This document shows, one piece after another, positions 53,323 to 62,400 of a stretch of DNA of 64,000 nt. Each line of letters begins with the position of its first letter. The first letter of the stretch is position 1. The stretch covers positions 1 through 64,000 of the forward strand of contig NZ_NESL01000013.1 in the NCBI RefSeq assembly GCF_003063435.1. Reading direction: 5' to 3'. Below the pieces are notes generated by a model. It searched no databases. It was given only the letters and a program-made list of their open reading frames with translations, and had not been told where the DNA came from. Both the position numbers and the translations under genes were made by a program. Origin of the DNA: Limnohabitans sp. 2KL-1. Lineage in GTDB: Bacteria > Pseudomonadota > Gammaproteobacteria > Burkholderiales > Burkholderiaceae_C.

Positions 53323-54845
53323 ACCAGATCAATCCTCCACACAGCACCGTGGCCAAGCCCAAGTCGCCACTGATCCTCGACCACGACCGCGCAGGCGGCT
53401 ACTGGGGCGCGGTGTATGTGTTCACCGCGATCAAGGGCTTGCAAGTGGTGATCGACGGCCCGGTGGGCTGCGAAAACCTGCCTGTGACTTCGGTGCTGCA
53501 CTACACCGACGCACTGCCACCGCACGAATTGCCGATTGTGGTGACGGGCCTCGCCGAAGAACAACTGGGCCGCGAAGGCACCGAAGGCGCCATGAAACGC
53601 GCCCACGCCACGCTCGACCCCGAGTTGCCCGCGGTGGTGGTGACCGGCTCGATTGCCGAGATGATCGGCGGTGGCGTCACGCCCGAAGGCACCAACATCG
53701 CCCGCTTTTTGCCGCGCACGATCGACGAAGACCAGTGGCAATGCGCCAACCGCGCCATGTACTGGCTGTGGAGCGAGTACGGCCTGCGCAAAGTGCCCGC
53801 CCGCAAACCCTTTGAAGACCGCCCTGCGGGCGAAAAGCCCCGCGTCAACATCATTGGCCCTTGCTACGGCACCTTCAACAGCGCGAGTGACCTGGCCGAA
53901 ATTCGCCGCCTGGTGCAAGGCATCGGCGCTGAAGTCAACATGGTCTTTCCGTTGGGCAGCCACTTGGCCGATGTCTCGCGCCTGGTCGAAGCCGATGTGA
54001 ACATCTGCATGTACCGCGAGTTCGGCCGCATGCTGTGCGAGGCGCTGGAGCGCCCTTATTTGCAAGCGCCCATTGGTCTGCACAGCACCACCAATTTCTT
54101 GCGCAAATTGGGTGAGCTGCTGCACCTGGACCCGGAGCCGTTCATCGAGCGTGAAAAGCACACGACACTCAAGCCCATGTGGGACCTGTGGCGCTCGGTC
54201 ACGCAAGACTTTTTTGCCACCGCCAGTTTTGCCGTGGTGGCGGGCGAGACCTATTCGCGGGGCCTGAAAAAATTCCTCGAAAACGAAATGGGTTTGCCCT
54301 GTCGCTTCAGCGTGTCACGCACGGCGGGCAACAAGACGGACAACGCCACCGTGCGCGAACTGGTCAAAACGCAAACGCCTTTGATCATGTTCGGCAGCTA
54401 CAACGAGCGCATGTACCTGAGCGAGATCTCGGGCGGCAGCCCCATGCGTGCCGCTTTCATTCCCGCATCTTTTCCGGGCGCCATCATCCGCCGCCACACC
54501 GGCACCCCCTTCATGGGTTACAGCGGTGCGACCTACGTGATCCAGGAGGTGTGCAACGCGCTGTTCGATGCGCTGTTCCACATCTTGCCGCTGGGCACCG
54601 AGATGGACAAGGTGGAAGCCACCCAGGCGCGTGGCGTGGTCGCCCCCAACGCCAGCTGGCAAGACCAGGCCCAGCAGCGCCTGCGCGATGTGGTGCAAAG
54701 CCAACCGGTGCTGGTGCAGATTTCAGCGGCCAAGCGCTTGCGCGACCAGGCCGAGCAACTCTCGCAGGCCCAGGGCCAAAACGAAGTGACCGAAGCCCAT
54801 GTGAACGCGGCCAGCCGCGAACTGGGTCTGGGGGTGACGGCATGA
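53319..54845 (+). CDS. bchZ: Chlorophyllide a reductase subunit BchZ
   Basis: 508-aa second catalytic subunit of chlorophyllide a reductase. It contains the Cys ligand in [20 protein letters not shown] and the segment [20 protein letters not shown]. The start overlaps bchY by 4 bp. The usual pufQ gene is absent; pufB follows 140 bp later. In many purple bacteria bchCXYZ-puf is one unit, and the same order holds here. Confidence 0.95.
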   Translation: MNQINPPHSTVAKPKSPLILDHDRAGGYWGAVYVFTAIKGLQVVIDGPVGCENLPVTSVLHYTDALPPHELPIVVTGLAEEQLGREGTEGAMKRAHATLDPELPAVVVTGSIAEMIGGGVTPEGTNIARFLPRTIDEDQWQCANRAMYWLWSEYGLRKVPARKPFEDRPAGEKPRVNIIGPCYGTFNSASDLAEIRRLVQGIGAEVNMVFPLGSHLADVSRLVEADVNICMYREFGRMLCEALERPYLQAPIGLHSTTNFLRKLGELLHLDPEPFIEREKHTTLKPMWDLWRSVTQDFFATASFAVVAGETYSRGLKKFLENEMGLPCRFSVSRTAGNKTDNATVRELVKTQTPLIMFGSYNERMYLSEISGGSPMRAAFIPASFPGAIIRRHTGTPFMGYSGATYVIQEVCNALFDALFHILPLGTEMDKVEATQARGVVAPNASWQDQAQQRLRDVVQSQPVLVQISAAKRLRDQAEQLSQAQGQNEVTEAHVNAASRELGLGVTA

Positions 54846-54985
54846 GCGCACCAGCCTTTCAAACAAACACGGGTGCTGCCCCTGGCAGTGCCTTTCACCC
54901 CATGTCGTGGCCTTTGGCTGCGGATGCCCATCTGCGCGGGCTGTGCGCAACCCGGGTCGCAAGGCCTCTTTAAAAGGAGCAAAAC

Positions 54986-55129
54986 ATGTCCACCAAGACA
55001 TCAATTTCCGGACTCACCGATGAGGAAGCCCAGGAGTTCCACCATTACTGGATGCAGGGCACCGTGGGCTTTACAGCAGTTGCTGTGCTGGCCCACATCC
55101 TGGTCTGGGCGTGGCGTCCCTGGTTCTGA
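54986..55129 (+). CDS. pufB: Light-harvesting LH1 beta chain PufB
   Basis: 47-aa LH1 beta subunit. His37 ([14 protein letters not shown]) binds bacteriochlorophyll, His19 lies 18 residues before it, and Trp46 at His+9 is the LH1 hydrogen-bond position. AAAAGGAG precedes the ATG. It is separated from pufA by an extra 74-aa gene, an unusual arrangement. It begins the puf operon. Confidence 0.93.
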   Translation: MSTKTSISGLTDEEAQEFHHYWMQGTVGFTAVAVLAHILVWAWRPWF

Positions 55130-55173
55130 TTCAGAGCCTGTTTTTTCATCCATAGATTGACGGAGTCACTGTC

Positions 55174-55398
55174 ATGCAAAACACCACCCACCTCAACGAG
55201 GACCATTCGCGTGCGGATGAGTCCCCTGCGTTCTGGTCCATTTTCCTCATCGGATTCGGATGTCTGTTTGTGGTCGTCGTACTGGCCAAACTGGTCGGCG
55301 TTCACTGGCGAGATCTGCTGCCCGGTGCAGAAGATGCCAAGAGCATGAGTCAGGGTGTGAAAGCTGCGGTGTACACCTTCATGTCCCACATCATTTAG
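55174..55398 (+). CDS. Unknown single-helix membrane protein between pufB and pufA
   Basis: 74-aa protein with a ribosome site (CGGAG) and its stop inside the pufA ribosome site, so it is clearly an operon member. It has a polar N-terminus (residues 1-18), one membrane helix (about 19-42, [20 protein letters not shown]) and a C-terminal segment with a second weakly hydrophobic helix ([12 protein letters not shown]). It aligns by eye with PufB at the ligand region: L-A-H-x5-W-R in PufB, L-A-K-x5-W-R here, with Lys39 in place of the bacteriochlorophyll His. The -18 His is Trp21. It is not PufQ or PufA. By size and topology it resembles PufX or an LH1 gamma chain. Function unproven. Confidence 0.75.
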   Translation: MQNTTHLNEDHSRADESPAFWSIFLIGFGCLFVVVVLAKLVGVHWRDLLPGAEDAKSMSQGVKAAVYTFMSHII

Positions 55399-55408
55399 GA
55401 GATTCACC

Positions 55409-55618
55409 ATGTGGAGAATTTGGCGACTTTACGACCCATTGCGTGCCATGGTACTGCAGGGCATTTTCTTGTTTGGCCTGGCCGCGATGATTCACCTCAT
55501 CTTGCTCAGCACCAACAAATTCAACTGGCTCGACGGTGCGAAAAAACCCGTAGCAGCATCGGCGCAAAACTCGCCGCTGCCGACTTCGGTGGCATCGCTT
55601 GCCGCGCCCAAGTCCTGA
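55409..55618 (+). CDS. pufA: Light-harvesting LH1 alpha chain PufA
   Basis: 69-aa LH1 alpha subunit. It begins [20 protein letters not shown], His29 binds bacteriochlorophyll, and Trp40 lies at the LH1-specific His+11 position. The C-terminus is an Ala/Ser/Pro-rich tail of about 25 residues. AGGAG overlaps the preceding stop. Two hairpins follow in the pufA-pufL gap. Confidence 0.93.
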   Translation: MWRIWRLYDPLRAMVLQGIFLFGLAAMIHLILLSTNKFNWLDGAKKPVAASAQNSPLPTSVASLAAPKS

Positions 55619-55667
55619 TCCAGGACTTGCCGTTCAGAAGCCGTCATTGACTTCGTGTCAATGCGGC
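55609..55667 (+). promoter_or_regulatory. Twin intercistronic hairpins between pufA and pufL
   Basis: First hairpin: CAAGTCCTG (55609-55617), loop ATC, CAGGACTTG (55621-55629), a perfect 9-bp stem that contains the pufA stop. Second: GCCG-T-CATTGAC (55640-55651), loop TTCGT, GTCAATGCGGC (55657-55667), an 11-bp stem with a single bulged T. Such hairpins protect the pufBA message from 3' decay in Rhodobacter and give more LH1 than RC. The same use here is inferred. No U-run follows, so it is not a terminator. Confidence 0.7.
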
Positions 55668-55701
55668 ATCTGTTGATCCACTGATGCAGGAGGACCCAAC
55701 C

Positions 55702-56538
55702 ATGGCCATGCTGAATTTTGAGAAAAAGTACCGTGTTCGCGGTGGTACCCTGCTGGGTGGTGATTTGTTCGACTTTTGGGTCGGACCGTTTTACGTCGGT
55801 TTTTTCGGCGTCACAACCTTGTTCTTTTCGTTCCTGGGTACAGCCCTCATCTTGTGGGGCGCCTCACAAGGGCCCACCTGGAACCTCTGGCAGATCAGCA
55901 TCGCACCGCCTGATCTGTCGTATGGCCTGCGCTTTGCGCCCCTGATGGAAGGCGGCCTGTGGCAGCTCATCACGGTGTGTGCCATTGGCGCATTTGGCTC
56001 GTGGATGATGCGCGAGGTCGAAATCTGCCGCAAGCTGGGCATGGGCTTTCATGTGCCTGTGGCCTTCGGTGTGGCCATCTCGGCTTATGTCACTTTGGTG
56101 GTCGTGCGGCCGGTGCTCATGGGCGCCTGGGGCCACGGCTTTCCGTACGGCATTTACAGCCACTTGGACTGGGTGTCCAACGTGGGCTACCAGTACCTGC
56201 ACTTTCATTACAACCCGGCGCACATGATCGCCGTGAGTTTCTTCTTCGCCAGCGTGTTTGCCTTGTCTTTGCACGGTGGTTTGATTTTGTCGTCCACCAA
56301 TCCCACACCGGGCACTGTGGTCAAGACCCCAGAACACGAAGACACGTTCTTCCGCGACATCATCGGCTACTCGATCGGCACCTTGGGCATCCACCGCCTG
56401 GGGCTGTTCCTGGCGCTGGCGGCTGTGTTGTTCAGCGCCCTGTGCATCGTGCTCAGCGGCCCCTTCTGGAGCCGTGGCTGGCCCGAGTGGTGGAGCTGGT
56501 GGCTGAACATGCCGATCTGGTCCCAGTGGCCACTCTGA
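55702..56538 (+). CDS. pufL: Photosynthetic reaction centre L subunit PufL
   Basis: 278-aa reaction centre L subunit with five membrane helices, starting [20 protein letters not shown]. The ligand region [20 protein letters not shown] and the quinone/iron loop near [13 protein letters not shown] are clear. AGGAGG precedes the ATG at 55702. It is followed by pufM after 47 bp. Confidence 0.95.
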   Translation: MAMLNFEKKYRVRGGTLLGGDLFDFWVGPFYVGFFGVTTLFFSFLGTALILWGASQGPTWNLWQISIAPPDLSYGLRFAPLMEGGLWQLITVCAIGAFGSWMMREVEICRKLGMGFHVPVAFGVAISAYVTLVVVRPVLMGAWGHGFPYGIYSHLDWVSNVGYQYLHFHYNPAHMIAVSFFFASVFALSLHGGLILSSTNPTPGTVVKTPEHEDTFFRDIIGYSIGTLGIHRLGLFLALAAVLFSALCIVLSGPFWSRGWPEWWSWWLNMPIWSQWPL

Positions 56539-56585
56539 TTCGGATTGCACGCAGTCCGAACCCCAAGAATTGAGGAGTACCGCAA

Positions 56586-57563
56586 ATGGCCGACTATCAA
56601 AACCTGTTCACCACGGTGCAAGCCGTGGGTCCAGTCCACCACGGGGTGGAACTCGGACACGGCAACAGCCCGCGCACGGGGCAGCCCCTGATCAACTACT
56701 GGATCGGCAAACTGGGCAATGCCCAGCTCGGCCCGATTTACCTGGGCGGTCTGGGCCTGGCTTCGCTGGTGTTTGGCATGATCGCCTTCACCCTGATCGG
56801 CATGAACATGCTGGCCTCGGTTAACTACGACCCGATCCAGTTTGTGCGCCAGCTGTTCTGGCTCTCGCTCGAGCCGCCACCGCCGAGCTACGGCCTGAGC
56901 ATGCCGCCACTCAACCAAGGCGGCTGGTTCCTCATCGTCGGTTTGTTGCTGATTGCTTCGGTCATGTTCTGGTGGGCTCGCACCTACCGCCGCGCCGTCG
57001 AACTGGGCATGGGCACCCACATCGCCTGGGCCTTTGCGGCAGCCATTTGGCTGTTCCTGGTGCTGGGCTTGTTCCGCCCCATCCTGATGGGTTCCTGGGG
57101 TGAGGCTGTGCCCTACGGCATCTTCTCCCACCTGGACTGGACGGCGGCTTTCTCGCTGCGCTACGGCAACCTGTTCTACAACCCCTTCCACGCGCTGTCC
57201 ATCGTGTTCCTCTATGGCTCGGCCCTGCTGTTTGCCATGCACGGCGCGACGATTCTGGCCGTCACCCGATTTGGTGGCGAACGCGAGATCGAGCAGATCA
57301 CCGATCGGGGCACCGCCTCGGAACGTGCGGCCTTGTTCTGGCGCTGGACCATGGGCTTCAACGCCACCATGGAATCGATTCACCGCTGGGCCTGGTGGTT
57401 CGCGGTTTTGTGCCCCATCACCGGCGGCATCGGCATCTTGCTCACGGGCACTGTGGTGGACAACTGGTACCTCTGGGCCATCAAGCATGGCGTGGCACCA
57501 CCGTATCCCGAAATCTTTCCAGCGGTGATGGACCCCGCGCTGAGCACAGGAGCCAAGCCATGA
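56586..57563 (+). CDS. pufM: Photosynthetic reaction centre M subunit PufM
   Basis: 325-aa M subunit, with the family opening [20 protein letters not shown] and the ligand region [20 protein letters not shown]. The C-terminal helix [20 protein letters not shown] carries an iron/quinone His. GAGGAG precedes the ATG. Its stop overlaps the pufC start by 4 bp. Works with PufL; the H subunit gene puhA is outside the window. Confidence 0.95.
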   Translation: MADYQNLFTTVQAVGPVHHGVELGHGNSPRTGQPLINYWIGKLGNAQLGPIYLGGLGLASLVFGMIAFTLIGMNMLASVNYDPIQFVRQLFWLSLEPPPPSYGLSMPPLNQGGWFLIVGLLLIASVMFWWARTYRRAVELGMGTHIAWAFAAAIWLFLVLGLFRPILMGSWGEAVPYGIFSHLDWTAAFSLRYGNLFYNPFHALSIVFLYGSALLFAMHGATILAVTRFGGEREIEQITDRGTASERAALFWRWTMGFNATMESIHRWAWWFAVLCPITGGIGILLTGTVVDNWYLWAIKHGVAPPYPEIFPAVMDPALSTGAKP

Positions 57564-58621
57564 ACACCCATACCCTCCACAAAACGCGCTGGACAACACG
57601 TTTGGCCCAAGGTCTGGGCCTGGCACTGGTCGGCCTGGTGTTGGCCGGTTGCGAGCGCCCGATCCCTGAGACGGTGCAAAGCGGGTATCGCGGCACCGGC
57701 ATGGCGCAGGTCTACAACGCCCGTCTGCTCGAGGTCAAAACCGAAAAGAACCAGCCGCCTGTGGCGATCCCTTCACCGGGCTCTGACGGCCCCAAGGCTG
57801 CGCAGGCCTACAAAAACGTCAAGGTGCTCGGCCACCTGAGCGTGGGCGAGTTCAACCGCCTGATGGTTTCGATGACGAGCTGGGTCGCGCCGCAAGAAGG
57901 CTGCGGTTATTGCCATGCCTTGCCCAATTTTGAAGACGACAGCAAATACACCAAGGTGGTGGCGCGGCGCATGGTCGAGATGACGCAGCACATCAACGCC
58001 GACTGGCAGCCGCACGTCGCCCAGACCGGCGTGACCTGCTACACCTGCCACCGGGGTGAGCCGGTGCCCAGCGCCATCTGGTTCAAGTCCGACCCGCAGC
58101 CGCAAGGTTCTAACTTCATCGGTGACAAGGCCGGACAGAACACCCCTTCGCCGGTGGTCAATTTGTCCTCACTGCCCAACGACCCGTTCACCCCGTTCCT
58201 GCTGGACAAGCAGAACATCCGCGTGAACGGCCCCACGGCACTGCCCACGGGCAACCGCCAGTCGATCAAGCAAGCCGAGTGGACTTATGGCCTGATGACG
58301 CACATGTCCACTTCGCTGGGCGTGAACTGCACTTACTGCCACAACACGCAGTCCTTCCAGAACTGGGAGAACAGCCCACCGCAGCGCGTGACGGCCTGGC
58401 ACGGCATCCGCATGGCGCGTGACCTGAACCTGACCTACATGGAGCCTTTGACCGAAGTCTTCCCGGCGCACCGCAAGGGGCCTACGGGTGACGTGGCCAA
58501 GCTCAACTGCGCCACTTGCCACCAGGGTGCTTACAAGCCTTTGAACGGTGCGCCCATGGCCAAGGACTTTCCCGAGTTGCTCAAACCCGCTTTGGCTGCG
58601 TCCAAAGTCGCGGTCAAGTAG
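57560..58621 (+). CDS. pufC: Reaction centre tetraheme cytochrome subunit PufC
   Basis: 353-aa cytochrome subunit that re-reduces the special pair. A lipoprotein signal with lipobox LAGC is at residues 30-33 region ([20 protein letters not shown]). Four heme motifs are present: CGYCH, CYTCH, CTYCH and CATCH. Start at 57560 overlaps the pufM stop. The membrane-attached tetraheme form is typical of betaproteobacterial phototrophs. Confidence 0.95.
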   Translation: MNTHTLHKTRWTTRLAQGLGLALVGLVLAGCERPIPETVQSGYRGTGMAQVYNARLLEVKTEKNQPPVAIPSPGSDGPKAAQAYKNVKVLGHLSVGEFNRLMVSMTSWVAPQEGCGYCHALPNFEDDSKYTKVVARRMVEMTQHINADWQPHVAQTGVTCYTCHRGEPVPSAIWFKSDPQPQGSNFIGDKAGQNTPSPVVNLSSLPNDPFTPFLLDKQNIRVNGPTALPTGNRQSIKQAEWTYGLMTHMSTSLGVNCTYCHNTQSFQNWENSPPQRVTAWHGIRMARDLNLTYMEPLTEVFPAHRKGPTGDVAKLNCATCHQGAYKPLNGAPMAKDFPELLKPALAASKVAVK

Positions 58622-58656
58622 TTCGCAGGCCTTAGCACCTTTGCCGGACACCCGTC

Positions 58657-59502
58657 ATGGAAGCCCTCGCCAACCTTCATGACCCGCTGTCCGGCGTGGT
58701 GGTGGTGCTGTTGGCCGACTTCTTGCGCCAGCACCAAGGCTGGGGTTGGCTGCGGCTGGTGGCCGGGGCCACGCCTTACAAAGAGGTGCCGGGCCTGACC
58801 ATGGTCAAGGTCATGGGCAGTGGCCACGGCGGGGGCTTCAGCCTGCGACCCAGTGCCACGCACCAGGGCCTGATCTGTACTTTCACCCACCTTGATCTGG
58901 CCCTTCAGTTTCTGCAAAGTCCAGCGGTGCAGGCCTACCGCAGCCGAGCCCGCGAATGCTGGATGGGCGTGATGGCGGTGCAATCGGCCCGAGGTCAATG
59001 GGACAAGCAAGCCTGGCAGGCCAGCAGCGCCCAGTCACTGGGGAATCCACTGGGTGAATCGCTGGCCGAGTCCCTGGGCGCGAAAACTCCAGGCCCCTTC
59101 GCTGTGCTCACACGCGCCAGCATCGTGCCCACCAAGGCCATGGCGTTCTGGCGTTACGCCCCTGCAGCCCAGGCCGACTTGGACCAATCCCCCGGCTGCC
59201 TTTTGGCCATGGGCCTGGGTGAGGCACCCTTGGTACGGCAATGCACCTTCAGCTTGTGGCAAGACACGGCATCGATGCTCAACTATGCGCATCAGGGTGC
59301 GCACCAAGTAGCCAGTGCCGCCGCCTACAAACACCAGTTTTTTTCCGAATCGCTGTTCGTGCGCATGCAAGTGCTGCACATGGCCGGGGTCTGGAAAGGT
59401 CAGCCCTTTCAGTTTGAAAACCCTTCGCTCCAAGTTGCTGCAGCCGCTTTGCAAAGTGCGCTCGCTGTCGATGCGCCCCGTCTGGAGCCCAGCCATGTCT
59501 GA
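58657..59502 (+). CDS. crtA: Spheroidene monooxygenase CrtA
   Basis: 281-aa oxygen-dependent enzyme that adds a keto group to spheroidene, giving spheroidenone. The family segment QCTFSLWQDTASMLNYAHQG is plain. It is somewhat longer than the usual 240 aa because of an Ala/Ser-rich insertion near residues 115-140. Its 3' end overlaps crtD by 8 bp. Its presence predicts red, keto-carotenoid pigmentation in oxic growth. Confidence 0.9.
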   Translation: MEALANLHDPLSGVVVVLLADFLRQHQGWGWLRLVAGATPYKEVPGLTMVKVMGSGHGGGFSLRPSATHQGLICTFTHLDLALQFLQSPAVQAYRSRARECWMGVMAVQSARGQWDKQAWQASSAQSLGNPLGESLAESLGAKTPGPFAVLTRASIVPTKAMAFWRYAPAAQADLDQSPGCLLAMGLGEAPLVRQCTFSLWQDTASMLNYAHQGAHQVASAAAYKHQFFSESLFVRMQVLHMAGVWKGQPFQFENPSLQVAAAALQSALAVDAPRLEPSHV

Positions 59503-61027
59503 GCAACGCGTCGTCATCGTCGGCGCGGGCATGGGCGGTTTGTGCAGCGCCATCACGCTCGCGCACCAGGGCCTGGATGTCACCGTGGTCGAAGCCTCGG
59601 GCGCGCCCGGCGGCAAGGTGCACAGCCGCGAGGTGAACGGCGCACACATCGACAGCGGCCCCACCGTGTTCACCATGCGCTGGGTGTTCGACGCCTTGCT
59701 TCGCAGCGTGGGCACCAGTGTGGAAGACGAGATGCGCATCACGCCGCTTCAGGTGCTGGCCCGCCACTTCTGGCCCGATGGCAGCCAGCTCGACCTGTCG
59801 GCCGATGCTCAGATCAGCGAAGCGGCGATTGCCGCCTGGTCCGGTGGTGATGAAGCCCGGCGTTTTCGCGATTTTTGCAAGACCACGCGCCGGCTGTACG
59901 CCACGCTCGAAGGCCCGATGATCCGGGCCCAGCGCCCCAGCAAGGGCGGTTTCATGGGCGAGCTGGGTTTCAAAGGCTTGGGCGTATTGGCCCAACTCGG
60001 CCCCATGCGCAGCCTGTGGCAACAACTGGGCCACCAATTCACCGACCCGCGTTTGCGCCAGCTGTTTGCCCGCTACGCGACCTATTGCGGCTCATCGCCT
60101 TGGCAGTCGCCCGCCACCCTCATGCTGATCGCCCAGGTCGAGATGGACGGGGTTTGGTCGGTCGAGGGCGGCATGGTCGGTATGGCCCAGGCGCTGTCCC
60201 GTGTGGCCCGCCGTCGTGGCGCGGTGTTCCGCTACCACAGCACTTGCCAGCGCATCGAGCAGCGCCAGGGGCGCGTGTGCGGTGTGCACCTCCAGTCGGG
60301 CGAATTTTTACCGGCCGACCGCGTTATTTTTAATGGCGACGCTGCCGCCTTGCGTCAAGGCTTATTGGGCGATGACATGCGACGCGCCGTGCCGCAGGCT
60401 GCGCCGCCGCGTTCTTTGTCGGCACTGACTTGGTCCATGCACACCCCCACCGAGGGTGTGGCGCTGGACCGGCACAACGTGTTTTTTCAAAGCACCTACG
60501 CCAGCGAATTCGAAGACATTTTCGAGCGCCAGCGCTTGCCCGAAAGCCCCACCGTTTATGTTTGCGCGCAAGACCGGCCAGCTCAGTTGGCCCCAGGCCA
60601 GGCAGAGCGCATTTTTTGTTTGGTCAACGCCCCTGCCTGCGGTGATGGCAACGCGATCACCGAGGAGGCTTTAGAACAATGCCAAACGCACACCTTTCAG
60701 CATCTGCGTCAGCTGGGTCTGCACCTGCACCCCACAACGGCCAACAGCCTGCGCACAACGCCGCAGGATTTTCACCAGCGCTTTCCGGCCAGCGGCGGAG
60801 CGCTTTACGGGCAGGCGACGCACGGCTGGACCAGCATCTTCAGCCGACCTGGCTCCACCACACCCCTGCAGGGCCTGTATCTGGCGGGGGGCAGCGTGCA
60901 CCCGGGGCCGGGCGTGCCGATGGCGGCGCTGTCCGGGCAGCGGGCGGCCGAGGCGCTGATGGCGAGCCTCGCTTCGACCAAGAAGTTCCAGACGGGGGCT
61001 ACCTTTGGTGGTATGTCGACGCCATGA
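59495..61027 (+). CDS. crtD: Methoxyneurosporene dehydrogenase CrtD
   Basis: 510-aa FAD desaturase of the CrtI/CrtD family that introduces the 3,4 double bond in the spheroidene pathway. FAD motif VVIVGAGMGGLCSAITLAHQ, and the C-terminal signature LYLAGGSVHPGPGVPMAALS. The ATG at 59495 lies inside the crtA end. The natural C-terminus GGMSTP overlaps the conserved N-terminal segment of CrtC in another frame. crtB and crtI are not in the window. Confidence 0.92.
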   Translation: MSEQRVVIVGAGMGGLCSAITLAHQGLDVTVVEASGAPGGKVHSREVNGAHIDSGPTVFTMRWVFDALLRSVGTSVEDEMRITPLQVLARHFWPDGSQLDLSADAQISEAAIAAWSGGDEARRFRDFCKTTRRLYATLEGPMIRAQRPSKGGFMGELGFKGLGVLAQLGPMRSLWQQLGHQFTDPRLRQLFARYATYCGSSPWQSPATLMLIAQVEMDGVWSVEGGMVGMAQALSRVARRRGAVFRYHSTCQRIEQRQGRVCGVHLQSGEFLPADRVIFNGDAAALRQGLLGDDMRRAVPQAAPPRSLSALTWSMHTPTEGVALDRHNVFFQSTYASEFEDIFERQRLPESPTVYVCAQDRPAQLAPGQAERIFCLVNAPACGDGNAITEEALEQCQTHTFQHLRQLGLHLHPTTANSLRTTPQDFHQRFPASGGALYGQATHGWTSIFSRPGSTTPLQGLYLAGGSVHPGPGVPMAALSGQRAAEALMASLASTKKFQTGATFGGMSTP

Positions 61028-61887
61028 GCGATTGCGGACAACACGGCATCACCCTCATTGCCTTTGTCGGCAGTGTGTTCTCGCCGTATTACGCCTGGGC
61101 GCGTGGGCGTGGCCGAGCCAATCCAGACAACCACTGCGCCCTGAATGTGGCCATTTACAGCAAAGGCCAAGGCCGCTGGGCCATGACCGAACGCGGGCAG
61201 CGCCACTGCGCCCGCAGCGCCCGCCAGTTCACCATCGGCCCGAGCCAGCTGAACTGGGACGGCGATTGCCTCACCATCGACATCGACGAAGTGTGTGTGC
61301 CGGTGCCGCGCCGTGTGCGCGGCCGCATCAAGCTCTGGCCGCAGCAGCTGTTTGGCTATTCCACGCCCCTCGATGGGGCAGGGCGTCACCGCTGGGGGCC
61401 GCTGGCCCCGGCTTCGCGCATCGAGGTGGACCTGAGCGCCCCCGACCTGAAGTGGCAAGGCCACGCGTACTTGGACTCCAACGAAGGCGACGAGCCGGTG
61501 GACCAAGGCTTTCACACCTGGGACTGGTCACGCGCCCGCATGCGCGATGGCAGCACCGTGGTGTTTTACGACATGCAAGCGCCCGGCACCGAAGACCGCG
61601 TGCTGTCGCTGCGCTTCACGCCCAAAGGCACGGTCGAGCCCATCGCCACACCGCCGGTGCAGCGCCTGCCCAAAACAGCTTGGCGCATTGACCGCCGTAT
61701 GCGCAGCACGCAAGCCGTGTGTGTGCAAGAACAACTCGAAGACACGCCGTTTTACCAGCGTGCCTTGTTGCAATTTGATTACGCCGGTGAGCCCTTGCTT
61801 GCCTTCCACGAAACCCTGTCGGTGCCGCGTTTGGTGTCACCGGTGGTTCAAGCCATGCTGCCTTGGCGCATGCCAAGGCGGGCTTGA
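61024..61887 (+). CDS. crtC: Carotenoid 1,2-hydratase CrtC (5' end uncertain)
   Basis: 287 aa from this ATG. CrtC hydrates neurosporene or related carotenes at C1. Family segments IAFVGSVFSPYYAWARGRGR and AYLDSNEGDEPVDQGFHTWD are clear. The conserved N-terminal part FDQEVPDGGYLWWYVDA is encoded in frame immediately before this ATG (60973-61023) and so inside crtD. No ATG, GTG or TTG is available in that frame between 60679 and 61024. Thus the true start is unclear: an uncommon codon, a shortened protein, or a frameshift after the ATG at 60959. Confidence 0.85.
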   Translation: MSDCGQHGITLIAFVGSVFSPYYAWARGRGRANPDNHCALNVAIYSKGQGRWAMTERGQRHCARSARQFTIGPSQLNWDGDCLTIDIDEVCVPVPRRVRGRIKLWPQQLFGYSTPLDGAGRHRWGPLAPASRIEVDLSAPDLKWQGHAYLDSNEGDEPVDQGFHTWDWSRARMRDGSTVVFYDMQAPGTEDRVLSLRFTPKGTVEPIATPPVQRLPKTAWRIDRRMRSTQAVCVQEQLEDTPFYQRALLQFDYAGEPLLAFHETLSVPRLVSPVVQAMLPWRMPRRA

Positions 61888-61991
61888 GATGAACAACCTT
61901 GAATCCTTTTTCAAGGCAACCCCATTCCTGGCCATGGTGGCCATGAATAGCCCTCGTGCGGGCCGTGCACGTCTTCTGCAAGGAGAAAACT

Positions 61992-62144
61992 ATGTCTAAC
62001 TCAGACAAAGTCTGGCCAACGGGACTGACCGAGGCCGAATCGGAAGAGATTCACCGCAATCTCATCCAGGGTACGCAGATCTTCGGCATGATTGCCGCAT
62101 TTGCCCATCTGCTGGCCTTCATTTATTCACCCTGGCTCAAGTAA
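61992..62144 (+). CDS. pucB: Light-harvesting LH2 beta chain PucB
   Basis: 50-aa antenna beta chain with His39 (AAFAHLLAFIYSPWL) binding bacteriochlorophyll and His21 at -18. AGGAG at 61981-61985 precedes the ATG. It differs from PufB, showing a second antenna (LH2). The gap after crtC (61888-61991) has a 7-bp stem (61897-61916) but no clear promoter or TGT-N12-ACA site. Confidence 0.92.
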   Translation: MSNSDKVWPTGLTEAESEEIHRNLIQGTQIFGMIAAFAHLLAFIYSPWLK

Positions 62145-62156
62145 AGGAGACACATC

Positions 62157-62351
62157 ATGATCTACTCGAAAATGTGGTGTGTGGTGAAACCTTCTGTCGG
62201 TATCCCGGTGTTCATTGCGGCTGTGGCGATTTCGTCCTTCAGCGTGCACCTGGCCCTGACGATGAACACCACCTGGGTGAAAAGCTTCCTCAACGGTGGC
62301 ACGAAAGTCGTTGCTGTTGCACCTGCGGCAGATGCTGCGGTGAAGAAGTAA
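62157..62351 (+). CDS. pucA: Light-harvesting LH2 alpha chain PucA, B800-820-like
   Basis: 64-aa LH2 alpha chain with the family pattern KPSVGIPVFIAAVAISSFSV and His31 as bacteriochlorophyll ligand. Positions 44-45 are Phe-Leu (TTWVKSFLNGG), as in the B800-820 (LH3) alpha chains of Rhodoblastus acidophilus, whereas B800-850 types have Tyr-Trp or Tyr-Tyr there. The numbering agrees without gaps. AAGGAG precedes the ATG. A hairpin follows its stop. Confidence 0.92.
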   Translation: MIYSKMWCVVKPSVGIPVFIAAVAISSFSVHLALTMNTTWVKSFLNGGTKVVAVAPAADAAVKK

Positions 62352-62370
62352 AGGGTGCAAGCCCGAACGG

Positions 62371-62400
62371 CCAGACGCGCAAGCGTCTGGTCTTTCTTGT
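62371..62400 (+). terminator. Hairpin terminator/attenuator between pucA and pucC
   Basis: CCAGACGC (62371-62378), loop GCAA, GCGTCTGG (62383-62390), then TCTTTCTTGT up to the pucC ATG at 62401. The stem is perfect and the tail is T-rich. It can raise pucBA message over pucC by partial termination or by protecting the 3' end. It leaves no ribosome site for pucC. Confidence 0.75.

Noticed and set aside
54846..54985. PpsR site or promoter for pufB
   Set aside because: No TGT-N12-ACA and no convincing -35/-10 in this 140-bp gap; transcription from upstream bch genes is more likely.
55174..55398. Assignment of the 74-aa ORF as PufQ
   Set aside because: PufQ lies before pufB and has a different sequence pattern; this gene follows pufB and looks more like a beta-chain derivative or PufX-like protein.
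60679..61023. Long N-terminal extension of crtC from ATG 60679
   Set aside because: It would overprint 115 codons in the middle of conserved crtD sequence; only the last 17 or so residues before 61024 match the CrtC family.
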